Shown in pieces: positions 34,541 to 46,240 of a DNA stretch of 64,000 nucleotides (position 1 is its first letter; every line of letters starts with the position of its first letter). This stretch comes from Collybiopsis luxurians FD-317 M1. Lineage: Eukaryota; Basidiomycota; Agaricomycetes; Agaricales; Omphalotaceae. Below the pieces are notes generated by a model. That model was not told the origin of the DNA, ran no database searches, and worked only from the letters and a program-made list of their open reading frames with translations. Position numbers and translations under genes: made by a program. The stretch is taken from contig KN834801.1 of the NCBI GenBank assembly GCA_000827265.1, positions 124,001 through 188,000 of the forward strand, given 5' to 3'.

Positions 34541-37500
34541 CTGCCATTGGTAGTGGGCCAACACTGTCGCATGGCAGTTACTTGTGCCCTGTGCAATGGC
34601 GCCGATCAGTATCTGGTGACTGAAATGCCGCCGCCCCAACCTAGTCTAGACTTGAAATGGTTTGTAGTTTATTATTATGACAGCTTTAATACATTATTTT
34701 GTGTCATCAGTATTACACCATTAATATAAAATTGCCTGTAAAGGATCAGGCATGGAATTCACCACCACAAAAACTCGGCATTTCATTACATTCTTTGCAC
34801 TCGTAATAAGCTTTGAGGAGGAATTTCAGCCCAAAAGTATCATTCACATTGTCATATCTCCAAGGTTTTTAACCGGCTTCAGATGGAGCTCTCTGCAGAT
34901 ATTCCTTATTATACACACCCTCAATTCAGAGAGATGGATAAGACTGAAACAATTTTATGGAGATAAGGACATTCAAGAGAGTACTGTAGGGAGACTGATT
35001 CTTCATGAGATGTAGATTCAGTTTCGGTTGAGCAGGAGCTAGAACCAGTATTGATTTGCTGGATACAGAAAATAATACTCCCAATGGTGACAGGATTTAT
35101 GGGAAAGGTGAGATTACTCCAACTATTAATCATAATATAGATATTCATGGGAAAGAAGTGGATAGTGAAAGTGAGGTCATTTTGTCTAGCTCTGCTACTC
35201 CCAGTGATCCAGCCTGTGGTACTGTGTTGTTGTAGTGTAGAGTCAGATGGACACTGAGAAGAACTCATTCAAAATACTGTGCAATTTCATTCAACTCAAC
35301 AGTCACAGGTCACAGGGCCTGAAAATGTCAAAATTTTTTGACCTGTCACAATGAAAAATGCAAAAATTGCTCAAATTACAGATTTGACCTCCTTAAGCGC
35401 CGAAAAAAGCTGACAAATATTACCTTAGAAGGAAATTTGTTGAAATCAAATTTCGTCAGTTGTGTCACAAGTCACAAGGCCTGTCACAAGTTAAATTGAA
35501 CAAAATGGGACAGTATTGTTCCTTGTGCCAGATGCAATAGATTCACTGATTTGGCATGTATCACTTTTTGGAAAGAGGATCACATAAAAGGAGATTATTT
35601 TTGCCACATTTGTGTGCCTCAAATAACTGATTTCACCAATCACATTCCATCCCTTCCACTTCAAAAGTCTAAAAGGATACCCAATTCCATTGAAAATGCA
35701 CATGAACATTTATTGTATGTTGATTTAACTAGTTTATTATGTATTTTAGCTGATTATTTCCTTACCAGCCCGGGGAGAAGTGCACTTGTTAAAGTTCGGC
35801 CAGCTGATAAATACTACTATCCAACTCATATATTGGCTGAAAATACATTTACAAAGGCTTATGTGGTTTGTATATGGTGAGGTATCCCTGCCTCATATGC
35901 CAATGAAACATTCAGCTGTGTGCCCAGGGCAAGAGTTATTGATGTTCTGTATGAAAATGCAGCTCAGAGATGCTTGATATCTGTAAGTATCTTCATTTTC
36001 AAACAGTAGTTCATAATAGTAATTTTTTGAATAGCTAGGGAAGTACAATCAGTGTCCATTCCTGTTAACATTCCAGCTAAGATGCTCTTTAATCTGGTAT
36101 ATTTGCTGCAGGGAGAGCTATGGAATGTTCATAATCCCTGGGAGCAGTATACTGACTTTGCAGGATCTTCGGATCCCATAAAGACGAAACCATAGAACTT
36201 GGTATGTCGCATATGGATCTTTCAAAGTGATAAGGTAGAATATAGAGTTGTGACTGACTATGCAACGCTTTGGGTCCTCCTGAGTGTATGAAGAGGTCAA
36301 CACATCAATGTACTAAAGCCATGGAATAGATCAGGATATCAAAACGAGGTCAAAATCTTGCTAACGCACATTAGGCATTCTGGACATTCCATAAGCAAAA
36401 CATGTGACACTTCCAATGAGACAGCAATTGATGCTCAATGAATTAAGAGCGGCGGTAGTTACTCATGTTGCAATATCTATGTCGACCATTGTGACAGGGT
36501 TCCTCATGGGCATGGTCAAAAGAAAACAAGGATGTTCTCACACGAGTCACTGACTATGCCTCAAAGCCAAAAGCTTAAGTTGACAAATTATTCTCTAACC
36601 TGCGCAAGCATGTGATGAAGTGGTGAAGGTTCTAGAAACTCCTTTTAGCCACAGTCAAGGAGGATAACTGCATAGAAGTACAGGAGTGCATCCAAGCTAC
36701 CACCAAAGAATGAAAACATCCATCTGCTATATTCATGGCCTGGAAAAGTTAGCAAAGCCTGCTGTACTTATTGCCAATAGGTTTGTAACCATTGTTCCAT
36801 TTCCTTCAGTGACACTAGGGGCCAGGTAGGTTATTGCACAGAACAAGTGCATTGAGACCTTGCATCCTGTAGGCTATGACACTACTTGATGGGACAGCAG
36901 GAGGCCTGGTGTCATACAAAATCTTTAGACAGTGGAAAAATTCTACTGAGCTTGGCTGAAAATTTAACTGAGAAATATGTAGAATTTTCATTTCATTGAA
37001 TTAAAATTTTCAGCCATTGTGCTGGCTCACTTATTTGGTTCTGCTGAGCCACTTTTTGATGGAAAATCCCAATACAGGATAAGAAAACATCACGTATTTG
37101 TCCAGTGCACAACCACACTGGCCATCTTCCATATCTGGAGGGTGCAAGAGAAGAAAGCTTACAGTAATGTGGAAGTGGAAAGGAGTGGAAGGACCCAAAA
37201 TCAAGATACTGATACTCAATTGAGGCTAGACCAAATCATTTTCTTGGATTCAGTTTGGACAGAGTTTCAATTTGAAATGCCAAGTACACAGACCAAGATG
37301 CCAAAAAATTGGCATCTCGAATTCAAAAACTGAATCAAAGTTTGAAGTTGGGATGCCAAGTACATGGATGAAGGTGCAAAAAATCAGGAAATGGATATCT
37401 CAGAGTGTACCATGACATAGTTTGACTTGAAGGAGTTAAGAGGGATCCCAAGTTTGAGTGAGATTAAGTCTTCGTTTCTACTGTATTTATAGTGAATATT
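34541..37500. other. CpG-poor transposon debris
   Basis: Between unit D and the next genes. CpG is rare, and frames are short and broken. The only recognisable piece is a zinc-finger-like fragment at 35503-35990. Repeats GTCACAGGGCCTG and GTCACAAGGCCTG bracket 35310-35485. Confidence 0.5.
35503..35990 (+). pseudogene. Fragment of a transposon-associated protein with a PHD-like Cys cluster
   Basis: The frame reads WDSIVPCARCNRFTDLACITFW, then GDYFCHICVPQ. The CxxC...C...CxxC spacing recalls a PHD-type zinc finger. A long segment follows (PADKYYYPTHILAENTFTKAYVVCIW), then TGA, then GIPASYANETFSC. Such proteins often accompany large DNA transposons in agaricomycetes (family knowledge, from memory). 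No start is visible and no downstream partner can be joined. Probably dead. Confidence 0.35.
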
Positions 37501-38847
37501 CTCACTAAAATACTAATCTGGGGGAAAGCGGTACATCAGCAAAACCTCAGGAGACATGTCATACATTGCAAGTTTCCGAGCTGTATGTGAGACCTAATGA
37601 GAAAAGATGGTTACTGATGACACATCACAAGCCATCACAAGTTACCAAAGTAGCAGACGACACCATACGAGATTTGAGAATCTTGCGAGGCCTTATGAAT
37701 CCATGGGTTTCTCACAAGCTCATACAAGGTGTTACGAGTTGCCTAGAATTTCAACATATGTATACTCAGTAATTATTATGACTATCTTACATTCAAAGGT
37801 GGGTATGGTATTGTAATTTAACAAATTTACATTCGAAATACTGGAGTGGTTTGGAAGTTCTTTGATGGTGCCACACTAATAAGTTGCAGAGCGCGTTATC
37901 GGTCGTATAGCATCTAAAATACTACCTATTGGAACGGGTAGTGAGCCTTTGAAAAACATAAAGAAAAGAGGGGCAAAATTTGGTCAAAAATCGAAGATTA
38001 AGCAGTGATAATTTGCCGCAAGTTGAACTTGGAATGAAAAACAGAATGTGTAACTACATAACTTGTGATTGTAACTCTATTTTTCTGTGTCACTTTACTG
38101 TAGTTCTTTCTTTTGTACCCCCACCACCACCAAAAATCAATGGAAATGTGTTGTTCGGTCCGGATATCTGGAAATGGGCTCGAATGGCTCGGTATGGGCA
38201 GGGCAATTTTTGTTTTCGCTCAGGACTGCTCAGATCGGCTCGGGGGAATTTTCACTGGGATTTAGGTGAGACGTGGCCAGGGGTTTTGGGCCGGACCCCA
38301 GCCGTCACATGACTATACAGTACGAGAACATTTTTCGGGAATTTATTGTGAACTTATTACATGCATAGATTCACTACTTTCAGGTTTGACCCGAAGGTGA
38401 ACATCACACATATCGAGAATAGAAGGTCAAAGCTGCGGGTACGACGTCCTGCTCGGTGCAACTATCTTCGTTGTGTACACTTTGGGTTTGTCATTAATCC
38501 AATACGCAGCATCATTTGTTTCATACCCTTTTATTATTTATCCTTATCCTCGTCTCGGGTTCATGGGTGCTCGGGGCAAAGGATTAACCATTATCTATGG
38601 GCATTATTTATACTCTGTACACAAATTTTGGCCCTCAGTCATTCACCACTACTTGCTTATGCTTTGGAACTATGTACTAATACAGAATATCTAGATAGAA
38701 TACTTACATAGTTCAACAACGCTGGACAAAACCAAGTCAGTCAAGTGGCTCCCAGTCCTGCAAGTTCCGAGAGTGACAATTTTCCAAAGGAATGAACCAT
38801 CAAACTATCAAAAGTACAGCATAGTAGTGAAATATATTAACCCAGAC
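37501..38847. other. Intergenic, no gene recognised
   Basis: Several open frames of 60-116 codons overlap at 37980-38711, but none shows a known domain or conserved layout. It is less CpG-poor than the preceding block. It holds the 3' flank of membrane gene E. Confidence 0.45.
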
Positions 38848-39975
38848 TCATAAGTCTTGTTCAAACACATATGCTGGAGGAGGCACATCTGATTTCTCCG
38901 TTGTGGAATCTCCACTGTAATCTCTATGACCCTCATGCTGCAGCATACGTTCCGTCACCCAAGCCATGCGATTCTGCAAAAATTCCACCACCCAAGCCAT
39001 GCCATTTTGTAAGAATTCTAAACGTGCAGTAATTGGTTGAAGGATACGGTCACTGTCAACATCTGATGACACCGTCACAGGAGATACCACTGTCTCTGTA
39101 TTATGCATCGAGGGTAGATCGTGATAGGAAAAGGCGAATGGTAGAGCGCCCTTAGTTCGGCCGACATTGCTGTTAGTTTCAGATCTGATATCGGAGGGTT
39201 CTATCCACGGTGTTAACGCTTCTTTTCTCCGAGCCTGTTCTTGTCGTCGACGAAAGAGAAAGAATGCGGTTAAGGTGGCGATAGCTAATACGGCTGCTGC
39301 CCCGATGACGCTTCCAGCTATGACGGCCGAGACTGGGGCTTTTTCATGGGCAGAGGTAGCTACAGATGACTGGGTGGCCAAGGAAGACTGTGTATGAGAG
39401 GGAGCCGTCGTACTGGATGGAACAGTCGAGTCGCACAGGAAGCCCGACCAAATTAATAAGTAGTGATAAGACTGAGGAGAATCTTGTAGTTACCTTAGAA
39501 TCACTGTAAAATCTGAGGACTTTGCCAACCCAAGTGCTTCAGAAGTTCCACCGGAAGATCTACAGAAGGTAAGTTAAGAATATTGATAACAAGTAATCAC
39601 TCACACGGTAATAAACCCCGAAATACCCGTAGATAAAGTTGCAGCTGGTGAGTTACTGTCACTGGTTCCTGTACTGGAGGAGGTGAAAGCAGAAGTAACT
39701 GTCGTAATAAGGGCAATGCTGGTAGTAGGCAAAGTAAAACCAGTACTGGCAGTTTGGGAAATAGTTGGGGTGGAGGTAAAAGGATTCTGAAGTACGGAGT
39801 GCTCGATGGAGTCACTATTAAAAGGAATCAAAGAAACAGGAGTAGGAGTGAAAGGGGTAAAGAACGGAGTTGGGGCAGTAAGCATAGTGGGTATTCCGGT
39901 CAGAGTGGCGCTAATCCTTTGACAGCCGTTATTAGTATTGGGATTGATGGGCCTTCTGCTAAGCGCAATGCAAAA
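38848..39975 (-). CDS. Copy E: divergent single-pass membrane protein with PPxY tail (5' end not resolved)
   Basis: Three exons join in frame: 39975-39605 (Thr/Pro/Ser-rich ectodomain, e.g. TPFFTPFTPTPVSL), 39559-39494 (SSGGTSEALGLAK...) and 39412-38848. The introns are 45 and 81 bp (GTGAGT, GTAACT donors). The last exon has the helix (VSAVIAGSVIGAAAVLAIATL) followed by FRRRQEQARR, then LTPW and a tail. The tail contains a duplicated 12-residue piece (EFLQNGMAWVV / EFLQNRMAWVT) and ends PPPAYVFEQDL. The layout is that of copies A-D, but the sequence is divergent. At least one upstream exon with the start, entering in phase 0 at 39975, is not identified. Confidence 0.6.
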
Positions 39976-40700
39976 CTACAGACCTAGGCTGTTGGGGGAC
40001 CGAAACTCGTTAGATGGATATGGGTTAGATTTTAAATGCTCAAAGCCGTAATCTATGTATGCCAGATGGGAATATTAAGACGAATACTGTTGGAAAATCA
40101 GTACTAGAAGACCTCCTCTATCACGCACGTCGCAAGCCACAGTAGTATCACGCCAGTACTCGGATCAGTGAATCACTACGCGCAGATTCCGCTGATTGTG
40201 ATGCGATCTTTCAGCATAACTTTGAGAACTTGTGAGTCAAGAATGAATCTGTACTATCGAGAGTGGAGAAAGATCGCTTCGGAATTAATGATACAATAAT
40301 AGACATGATCAATGAATGAGACATTCTGTATGACAGTCATTTGTTGTGCATGTCTGAATGTCGAGCTGCCCTTCATGGGAACCGAAAAGGGATAAGTACA
40401 TGCATTTCGAATACTTACCACTCAGTTTTGGCGGGTAAAATTCAGTCGCCCGTTTCTGAATAGGTATATTTTGGGGTTCAGTCAACTTTGCAGAATACCA
40501 AGTTACCCAAACTGGATATTTGTGGCGCAGCGACCGTCGACGATCGTGTCCCCAACTTTGACCGAAGGGAAGGGAGGGCTTTAGATACGACGATCGGTCG
40601 TTTGGTCATTTGAATATCTTTTCCACACAATCACATCCATAGTCGAATCATAAAGTCTCTACTGCACCAGTGACCACCATCTCTTCGGCTTTCCGTTCAT
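39976..40700. other. Upstream region of gene E
   Basis: Should contain the first exon and promoter of gene E, which I could not place. A GACCGAAGGGAAGGGAGGG block near 40558 resembles a block near 6678. No other gene is recognised. Confidence 0.4.
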
Positions 40701-41511
40701 ATGTCGGCTATACTGAGTGTAGATGTCTCATCTGTTGATGGATCTAATACTCTTGATTTACATTTAATGCCTTCATCAAATTTTCCAACTGTTTCTGATA
40801 CGAGAAAAAGTTATCTTTCAGTTGTCAAGCCTTCCCTACAGCACGATTGGCCTATCAAGTTGGAGCTCTGGCCACAATATCACCAAATCGTCATTGCTGT
40901 TGATACTGTGCCATTATGAGCAGGATCTGAGGTTAGTGCAAGCTGCTGGTTATTTTTTTGCGAAGGATAATTCCCAAGTGACAACAAGCCACCTAGAAAC
41001 CTTTAACGCTATGTTAGGATCATCCTCACGCTTAGGCTCGAGCTCCAAAAACTTTGCAGAAGTCTTCCTTTCTTCCGACGAAGGTATGTGCGACCGATAG
41101 TACAGCAGTCATCAAATTTTGGACTTCCTCGACAACACGATGGTTCTACATTAAATCCCGCAGAACAACAGCCCCCTCAATGAATTTTCATCCATTCTTC
41201 GTCGAATTCAGGCCTTCAAGCAAAAATGACCCCCCAACTGTCCCACATTCATCTCCGGACTTGTCGAATCACCCAAAAACCTTTCAAGCCCTATTTGCGA
41301 ATGCTCTAATCTCCGCGAAACAGGAGCTACCTCAACAGCGAAACAAGAGCTTTTTCAACTACTCAACGCTTATTACTTCCTCGTCGCATTCAGCCCCCAA
41401 GCAAAAACAGCCCCGCCAATTGTTCCCCATTCATTTCCGGACTTGTTGAATTATGCAACAGCTCTCGAACCCTATGCGGCAACAGCACGAACAGAAGCTT
41501 ATCTTTTCTGA
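40701..41511 (+). pseudogene. Decayed gene of unknown family with a tandem 60-residue repeat
   Basis: A frame at 40822-41098 reads EQDLRLVQAAGYFFAKDNS and FAEVFLSSDE. Two homologous segments follow in different frames. The first (about 41170-41320) has VEFRPSSKNDPPTVPHSSPDL. The second (about 41340-41511) has VAFSPQAKTAPPIVPHSFPDL and then LNYATALEPYAATARTEAYLF and a stop. They are 180 bp apart at the DNA level and one base out of phase. The shared pattern (V-F-P-K-PP-VPHS-PDL) argues for real coding history. I do not recognise the family and could not find a splice that joins the parts. Confidence 0.35.
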
Positions 41512-43074
41512 GGATAACAGGTGAAGAAGGACTTTGCTAAGGCGCGGTAGCTTAAGCGCTCAAGGTCCAATACTATCAAACGAATCGAGTTCGGTTGCTA
41601 TGGTTGGAGATAATGAAGGATGCGCCGATAGGGAAGTGGACTGGTTGAGAGATACCCTAGAAACGCCGAGAGAATCTGTGGGTCGAATCCCGCTGGGTAC
41701 TGATCCAGGTTTCCACCACCCGAGCGTGTATAATCATTCACACTGTATCTTGTTCCCCCATGTTCTTACTCCTATCTGTCTCCAAGTTTTCGAAGCCTCT
41801 AAATCCTGCAATTTCTCTCAAATATGCCCTCAAAATCGCCTCTCTCCCCACTCGGACACCGCCTTGGTCCTGGGGTACCATTTATGCAGCTGTTCACCTC
41901 AGAACACCGTATCCCGTGCACTTTTTTTATTTATTACGGTATCAGCATTGCATGGACGGCGGACAGATTGGTGAGTTGACGGTATACTTACTGCTATTGT
42001 GTCATGAAGAAGCCGGGAGACAGGGGAATGCACATCTTATGTCTCTTATCATATATCCCGCTTCCTACAGCGTTAATTTTTCAAAGGCAAGGCGTAAGAT
42101 AGATCGGTAGTCAGCCCCAGAACTTGAAAGAAAAGTTTGGCAGATTCAAAACGAGTCAACAACGGTAGTATCAGTAGACAGTAAGTCGTTACATATATCG
42201 TCAGCAGGTCGCCGTAAATCACGCTGCGCAACGCAGTGAAAATAACGGCAGTAAAAACGACTGAAAAATTCTGCGAAAAAGGTTACTCCTTCTAACCTCA
42301 AGGCTTCAAGCTTCAAGTCACAGCGTGATATTTACATTCGGCAACATACCAGAAAAAATTGGGCCGGCTCGGCATTAGTAGAATGTCATGTGAGCTGCCA
42401 AAACTTTTTCGTCTTCGCTCGAGTATTTGCACGACCTTTACTTGGACTGCGTCACTTGCTTTACTGCCTAGTTCTGATTTAGCGACGGGGCCAGTTGTTC
42501 ATAGATTCTGGTCAATGTGAGTAGCATTTCGTTTTTCTCTTTTCGTGATGATTTCTTGCCGCCCCAGGCGTAGTAATTCTTTTTCGTTGACGAACGGCAG
42601 AGCACACAGCCAAACATTGTTGCATCTCTGACTTCCTTTTTTTGCTCCTCTTCTTACTTTGCGACTGACTCTTTCATCAGATACTCTCTCCAAGGATATT
42701 CAAGATTCTAATTTTCCAAGATCTTCAAGCAATCGTTGTGGCGTTCATCAAAACTCCTGCATGCATCCACCTCAAGTTCAACATTCAGCAATCAAGAACC
42801 GTCGACTCAGCTCTTCTTGTGCCGTTTCCCGGTCACTCGTCGGTGCACTCGCGGGGCGTCCCGCTGCATAACGTGTTCACATTTGTGTGCTGTATAGAAG
42901 AAAGGACCATGGGGCGAAAGGGTCATCAGGCAATGTGAGACGTTTCTTTCGTGTTCGAGTGCACACGCGTTGTACTGTAAACCAGTTATCCCCCGAGGTA
43001 CCCCTTCTGTCGTCTTATGTTCAGTCGAGTTGCCAGTCGTTTAAACATCTCTACTCCCTAGTGTTTTCTTCACC
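41512..43074. other. Intergenic, gene content uncertain
   Basis: A frame at 41760-42110 (116 codons, RTPPWSWGTIYAAVHLRTPY) looks protein-like but matches nothing I know. Between 41530 and 41710 there are tRNA-like word fragments that do not fold into a tRNA. The rest shows nothing. Confidence 0.35.
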
Positions 43075-43580
43075 TAACCTTACTTTCGCATCTATGAGCA
43101 TTCCGCTGATACTAGTTCCTTCCCTCTTAACGCTACCCTCCCTTCTTACGCCGGTGTCCCTTCCGCAACGCAATGCAACCCTACTCGTTGTTTCTTTGCC
43201 TCGCCCCGGGCTTATACCCGAGGGGCATTATATCTTCATGGATACTCTCATTCTTTTGAATCTCTTTTCGCGTCGTTTCCTGCCTTTCTATGCCAAACCA
43301 TCTTCCCTGTTGACCGATTAAATTGGTCTGATAACCGCTTTCCCTTCCATGATCCGGTCCGCTCGTCTTGCCTTTGGCCCTCCAGTAATGATTTCCATAA
43401 ACTCGATATATGCTTTTCAAGTTTGGTATCCTTGTCCGAGGAAAGGAAGACTTTGCAGTCTAAGCATTCGGATGATCTTGAAGTTTGCTTTTCAAGCTGT
43501 TTGAGCGGTTGTCGTTACTTTGAGCCATCCGACCGAGTGTCAGCTATCCGCAACAATTTAACTCCACAATTATGTCGCTG
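43075..43580 (+). other. Open frame of about 165 codons without a start, possible exon of an unknown gene
   Basis: The frame from PYFRIYEHSADTSS through GALYLHGYSHSFESL, SDNRFPFHDPVRSSC and SKHSDDLEVCFSS to a TGA near 43580 has no Met near its start. A diverged second copy of its 3' half lies at 46010-46240 (FPFENHSVRLAF, SKYPDDLG). The copy supports a repeated coding or transposon sequence. No domain is recognised. Confidence 0.3.
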
Positions 43581-43810
43581 ATTACCCGCTGAATCTCGTC
43601 TGAAACGATCAGAGTTGTGGGAAAGAATACTTTGTCTCATATACTTGAGGGCGCACACGCACAATATCGAAACTCAGCGACGAAAAGAACGGGTTTAAAT
43701 TCAATTCCAGCACTGTTGGTAGGTTTGGCAGAATAATTTATACAGCCTGCCCGCGATGATCTTATATTTAGTCTACAGTCAAGCATCTGTATTCCAAGGG
43801 ACCGCAATCA

Positions 43811-45084
43811 GTGGGGTTAACGATGATAATGATATTGGCACGGTGTTCGTCGTCGTCGAAAGGTAAGCGGATCATGATCATGTATACTACCATTACTTAC
43901 TTGATAAGACAGGTACCGGAAATCAGATCATTTACAAGTATCATAGCAATGACTCTAACTAGTACAAATAAGTATTACTTCAAGGCGCTTAAAAGCTGGC
44001 GCGACAACAGGGCAAACTCAGCACCTTCTCGGACTTGGCGAGACATTTTCTTTGCTATTTTTCACTTCAAGCGAAATGTCATTCCAGTAAGCTCTAAGCG
44101 TTACGAATGATATCCATGTACTAATTCTTCCAGTCAGCGAGACGGCGGCCGTGGACCTGGTAAAAGCAGCCCGGATCAGGGTGATGAGGATCATGGCGCG
44201 AGTGATTCTCTAAAAGGGGATCAAGTATCTTCTCATTTCACCGCCGTGAGCGCCGGCAGCTCAGCTGCTTCTTCCACTGCCACGGGAGCCGTTACTCCAG
44301 GTACAACTTCCTCGCAAAGTACGAGGTTCGTCAACTTATTCCATCTGGTCTTCAGAATGACGGCTTTTCATGTACATTCTCGACTTTTCCACCCAGTTCA
44401 TCTTCAATCTCAATCAGCTCAGCTGCCTATTACTCCATTACGGGAGCTATTGTTTCAGGTACCACTTTCTCTCGGAGTACTAGGTTTGTCAACCTATTTC
44501 ATTGGGTTCTTCATAACGACGCCTTTTCATGCATATTCTCAACTTTTCCGTCCAGTTCACCTTCGGTGACGGTTTCGGCTTCCGCTAGCTCCAGTGCTGA
44601 GGCTGCCTCCCCCGGAAATCATATACCATCAATCGTCGGAATTGTCGTTGGTTCTGTAGCTGCGCTAGCGATTGTCACTCTGAGCATATGCTTTTTTCTC
44701 CGTCGAAGACGACGAGTACGGTCTAGTGTACGCAGTGACCTGATAACCCCCTGGACGGACCTGGGGTCTGTCATTGAAGGCACCTACCGTCCTATTAGTC
44801 AGATCGTTATTAACGGAGAGAAGAGCTCTCGACCAGCTGTACGGATATCGCCTCCCCATTTACCAGAACTTCCGTCTTTTCCAAGAGAGACTACGGATGT
44901 GGCAGTGGAAGCTCCCCCTGGTTTGTTATCAGATCACAATGTTCAGGATCGATTGGAATCTTTGCAGAGAAATGTCGTCCGGATGGCTCAGCATATAAAC
45001 CAACTGGAGTCTCAGAGAGACCACCATAGTGATTCCATAATGGGCAGGTTTGACACGCCTCCTCCCACATATGTGTCCGAATGA
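43811..45084 (+). CDS. Copy F: divergent single-pass membrane protein with PPxY tail and a duplicated exon
   Basis: Exons at 44134-44325, 44397-44483 and 44556-45084 join in frame, each through an AG|T serine codon. A likely preceding exon is 43811-43862 (VNDDNDIGTVFVVVE, ending AG before GTAAGC). The ectodomain is Asp/Gly/Ser-rich, then Ser/Thr-rich. Exon 44397-44483 plus its intron is a diverged tandem copy of the end of the preceding exon and its intron (71 and 72 bp introns). The helix (IVGIVVGSVAALAIVTLSICFF) is followed by LRRRRR, then DLITPW, a tail with RLESLQRNVVRMAQHINQLE, and the end PPPTYVSE. The function is unknown; the intracellular PPxY end is shared with A-E. The true start is not found. 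Confidence 0.6.
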
Positions 45085-46009
45085 TGCCGGTAGGCTATTT
45101 ACCTCGCCCCTTCTCAGGTTACATATCGATGTCTCAGCATCAATGAAGTTGACTAGTTGACAATGACACAGTTTCCTTCGCTCACCGATACCGTCATCCC
45201 TCCTTCCTTCCTCCCTTCATGTTCCCCACTGCACTTTTTTCTCACGCCTGCTTCTACATTGACTCGAGCCCTCAGCCATCCTTTCTCTAGCCGGGCATAC
45301 CCAGTTCCTGACCCCTACTGCACCCCTCAATATGAGTATGGAAAACAGTACCGTGTAAGCCTCCTGGTTTGATCGTTGCTTATGTCCCAACCTTCGTCCT
45401 GACCCTGTAGCTCTACTAGATGCAATATCTGATTCCCACTTCTGGGAGCCTGAATTTTGTCGCAACGAACTCTTCATTTCGCAGATGGAAAGAAAAAGAG
45501 AAAACAAGCTGGAAGTTGTGCTGTGGACAATACCAATGACAAGGGGAACCGGAGCTAATGCGCACAGTGAGCCTGAAGTCAACTTCTGAAATTACTGTAA
45601 ACCCAGAGGACAGTAAAACATCCCAAACAATGCTCATTGATTTTGGGCGAGCGATATAGCACATGGGCCCCCAAATGAAAAGGAATTTGGAAAAAGAGCT
45701 CGAATAAACAGAAGCATGAGTGAAAAATCAATCGTTGAAAGGAATCATTGAAAGGAATCATTGAATATCGATGAGCTCCAGAATCACACTAGGCGGGGAT
45801 GGGGCTATTGCGATCATTGCTGACACCTGTAATGTAGATTGAACTTATTCTCGCTGTCAAAATCTCCTGAATGAACATTGAATTTTGCTCAGGAAAGGGT
45901 ATGGAATGTGAGCTTAATTTCAAGTGGTATTGCACAAGCAAAAACATGAAATTTGCCTCTAACAATTTCCCATATCTCGTGTGCTGTTGAATTCATAGAC
46001 ATAGGCCAT
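45085..46009. other. 3' flank of gene F, with an unassigned ORF
   Basis: 45409-45591 on plus reads VALLDAISDSHFWEPEFCRNEL, then KLEVVLWTIPMTRG, ending in TGA. S-x3-W-x2-EFC-x2-EL recalls a piece of a TIR domain, but no other TIR box is visible, so this is only a weak resemblance. A repeated TTGAAAGGAATCA occurs at 45736. Nothing else is recognised. Confidence 0.3.
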
Positions 46010-46240
46010 AGGCCTTTCTAGCTGCTTTTCCTTTTGAGAACCATTCCGTTCGACTTGCCTTTGATGATCAGATATGTTTCCTACCAAGTTAACTTGAGCC
46101 TTCCAAAATTTGCATCATACATATGTTTGTTTCAGGAAAAATGACATTTTGTCTAAGTATCCTGATGATCTTGGTATTTTACTTAGATCCATTCAACTGA
46201 TACCCATTATTCGCAATAAGGTGTTGTTGATGACTTCCTT
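46010..46240 (+). pseudogene. Degraded second copy of the unknown frame at 43330-43580
   Basis: FPFENHSVRLAFDDQ and LSKYPDDLGILL align with FPFHDPVRSSCLWPS and LQSKHSDDLEVCF of the frame at 43075-43580. Stops and frame changes interrupt it. Confidence 0.3.

Noticed and set aside
41526..41710. tRNA-like words (GGCGCGGTAGCTTAAGCGCTC, GTGGGTCGAATCCCGC)
   Set aside because: The T-loop is one base short and no acceptor stem or anticodon arm can be formed around it; the TACCC/GGGTA pairing makes a different hairpin. At most a decayed tRNA-derived piece.
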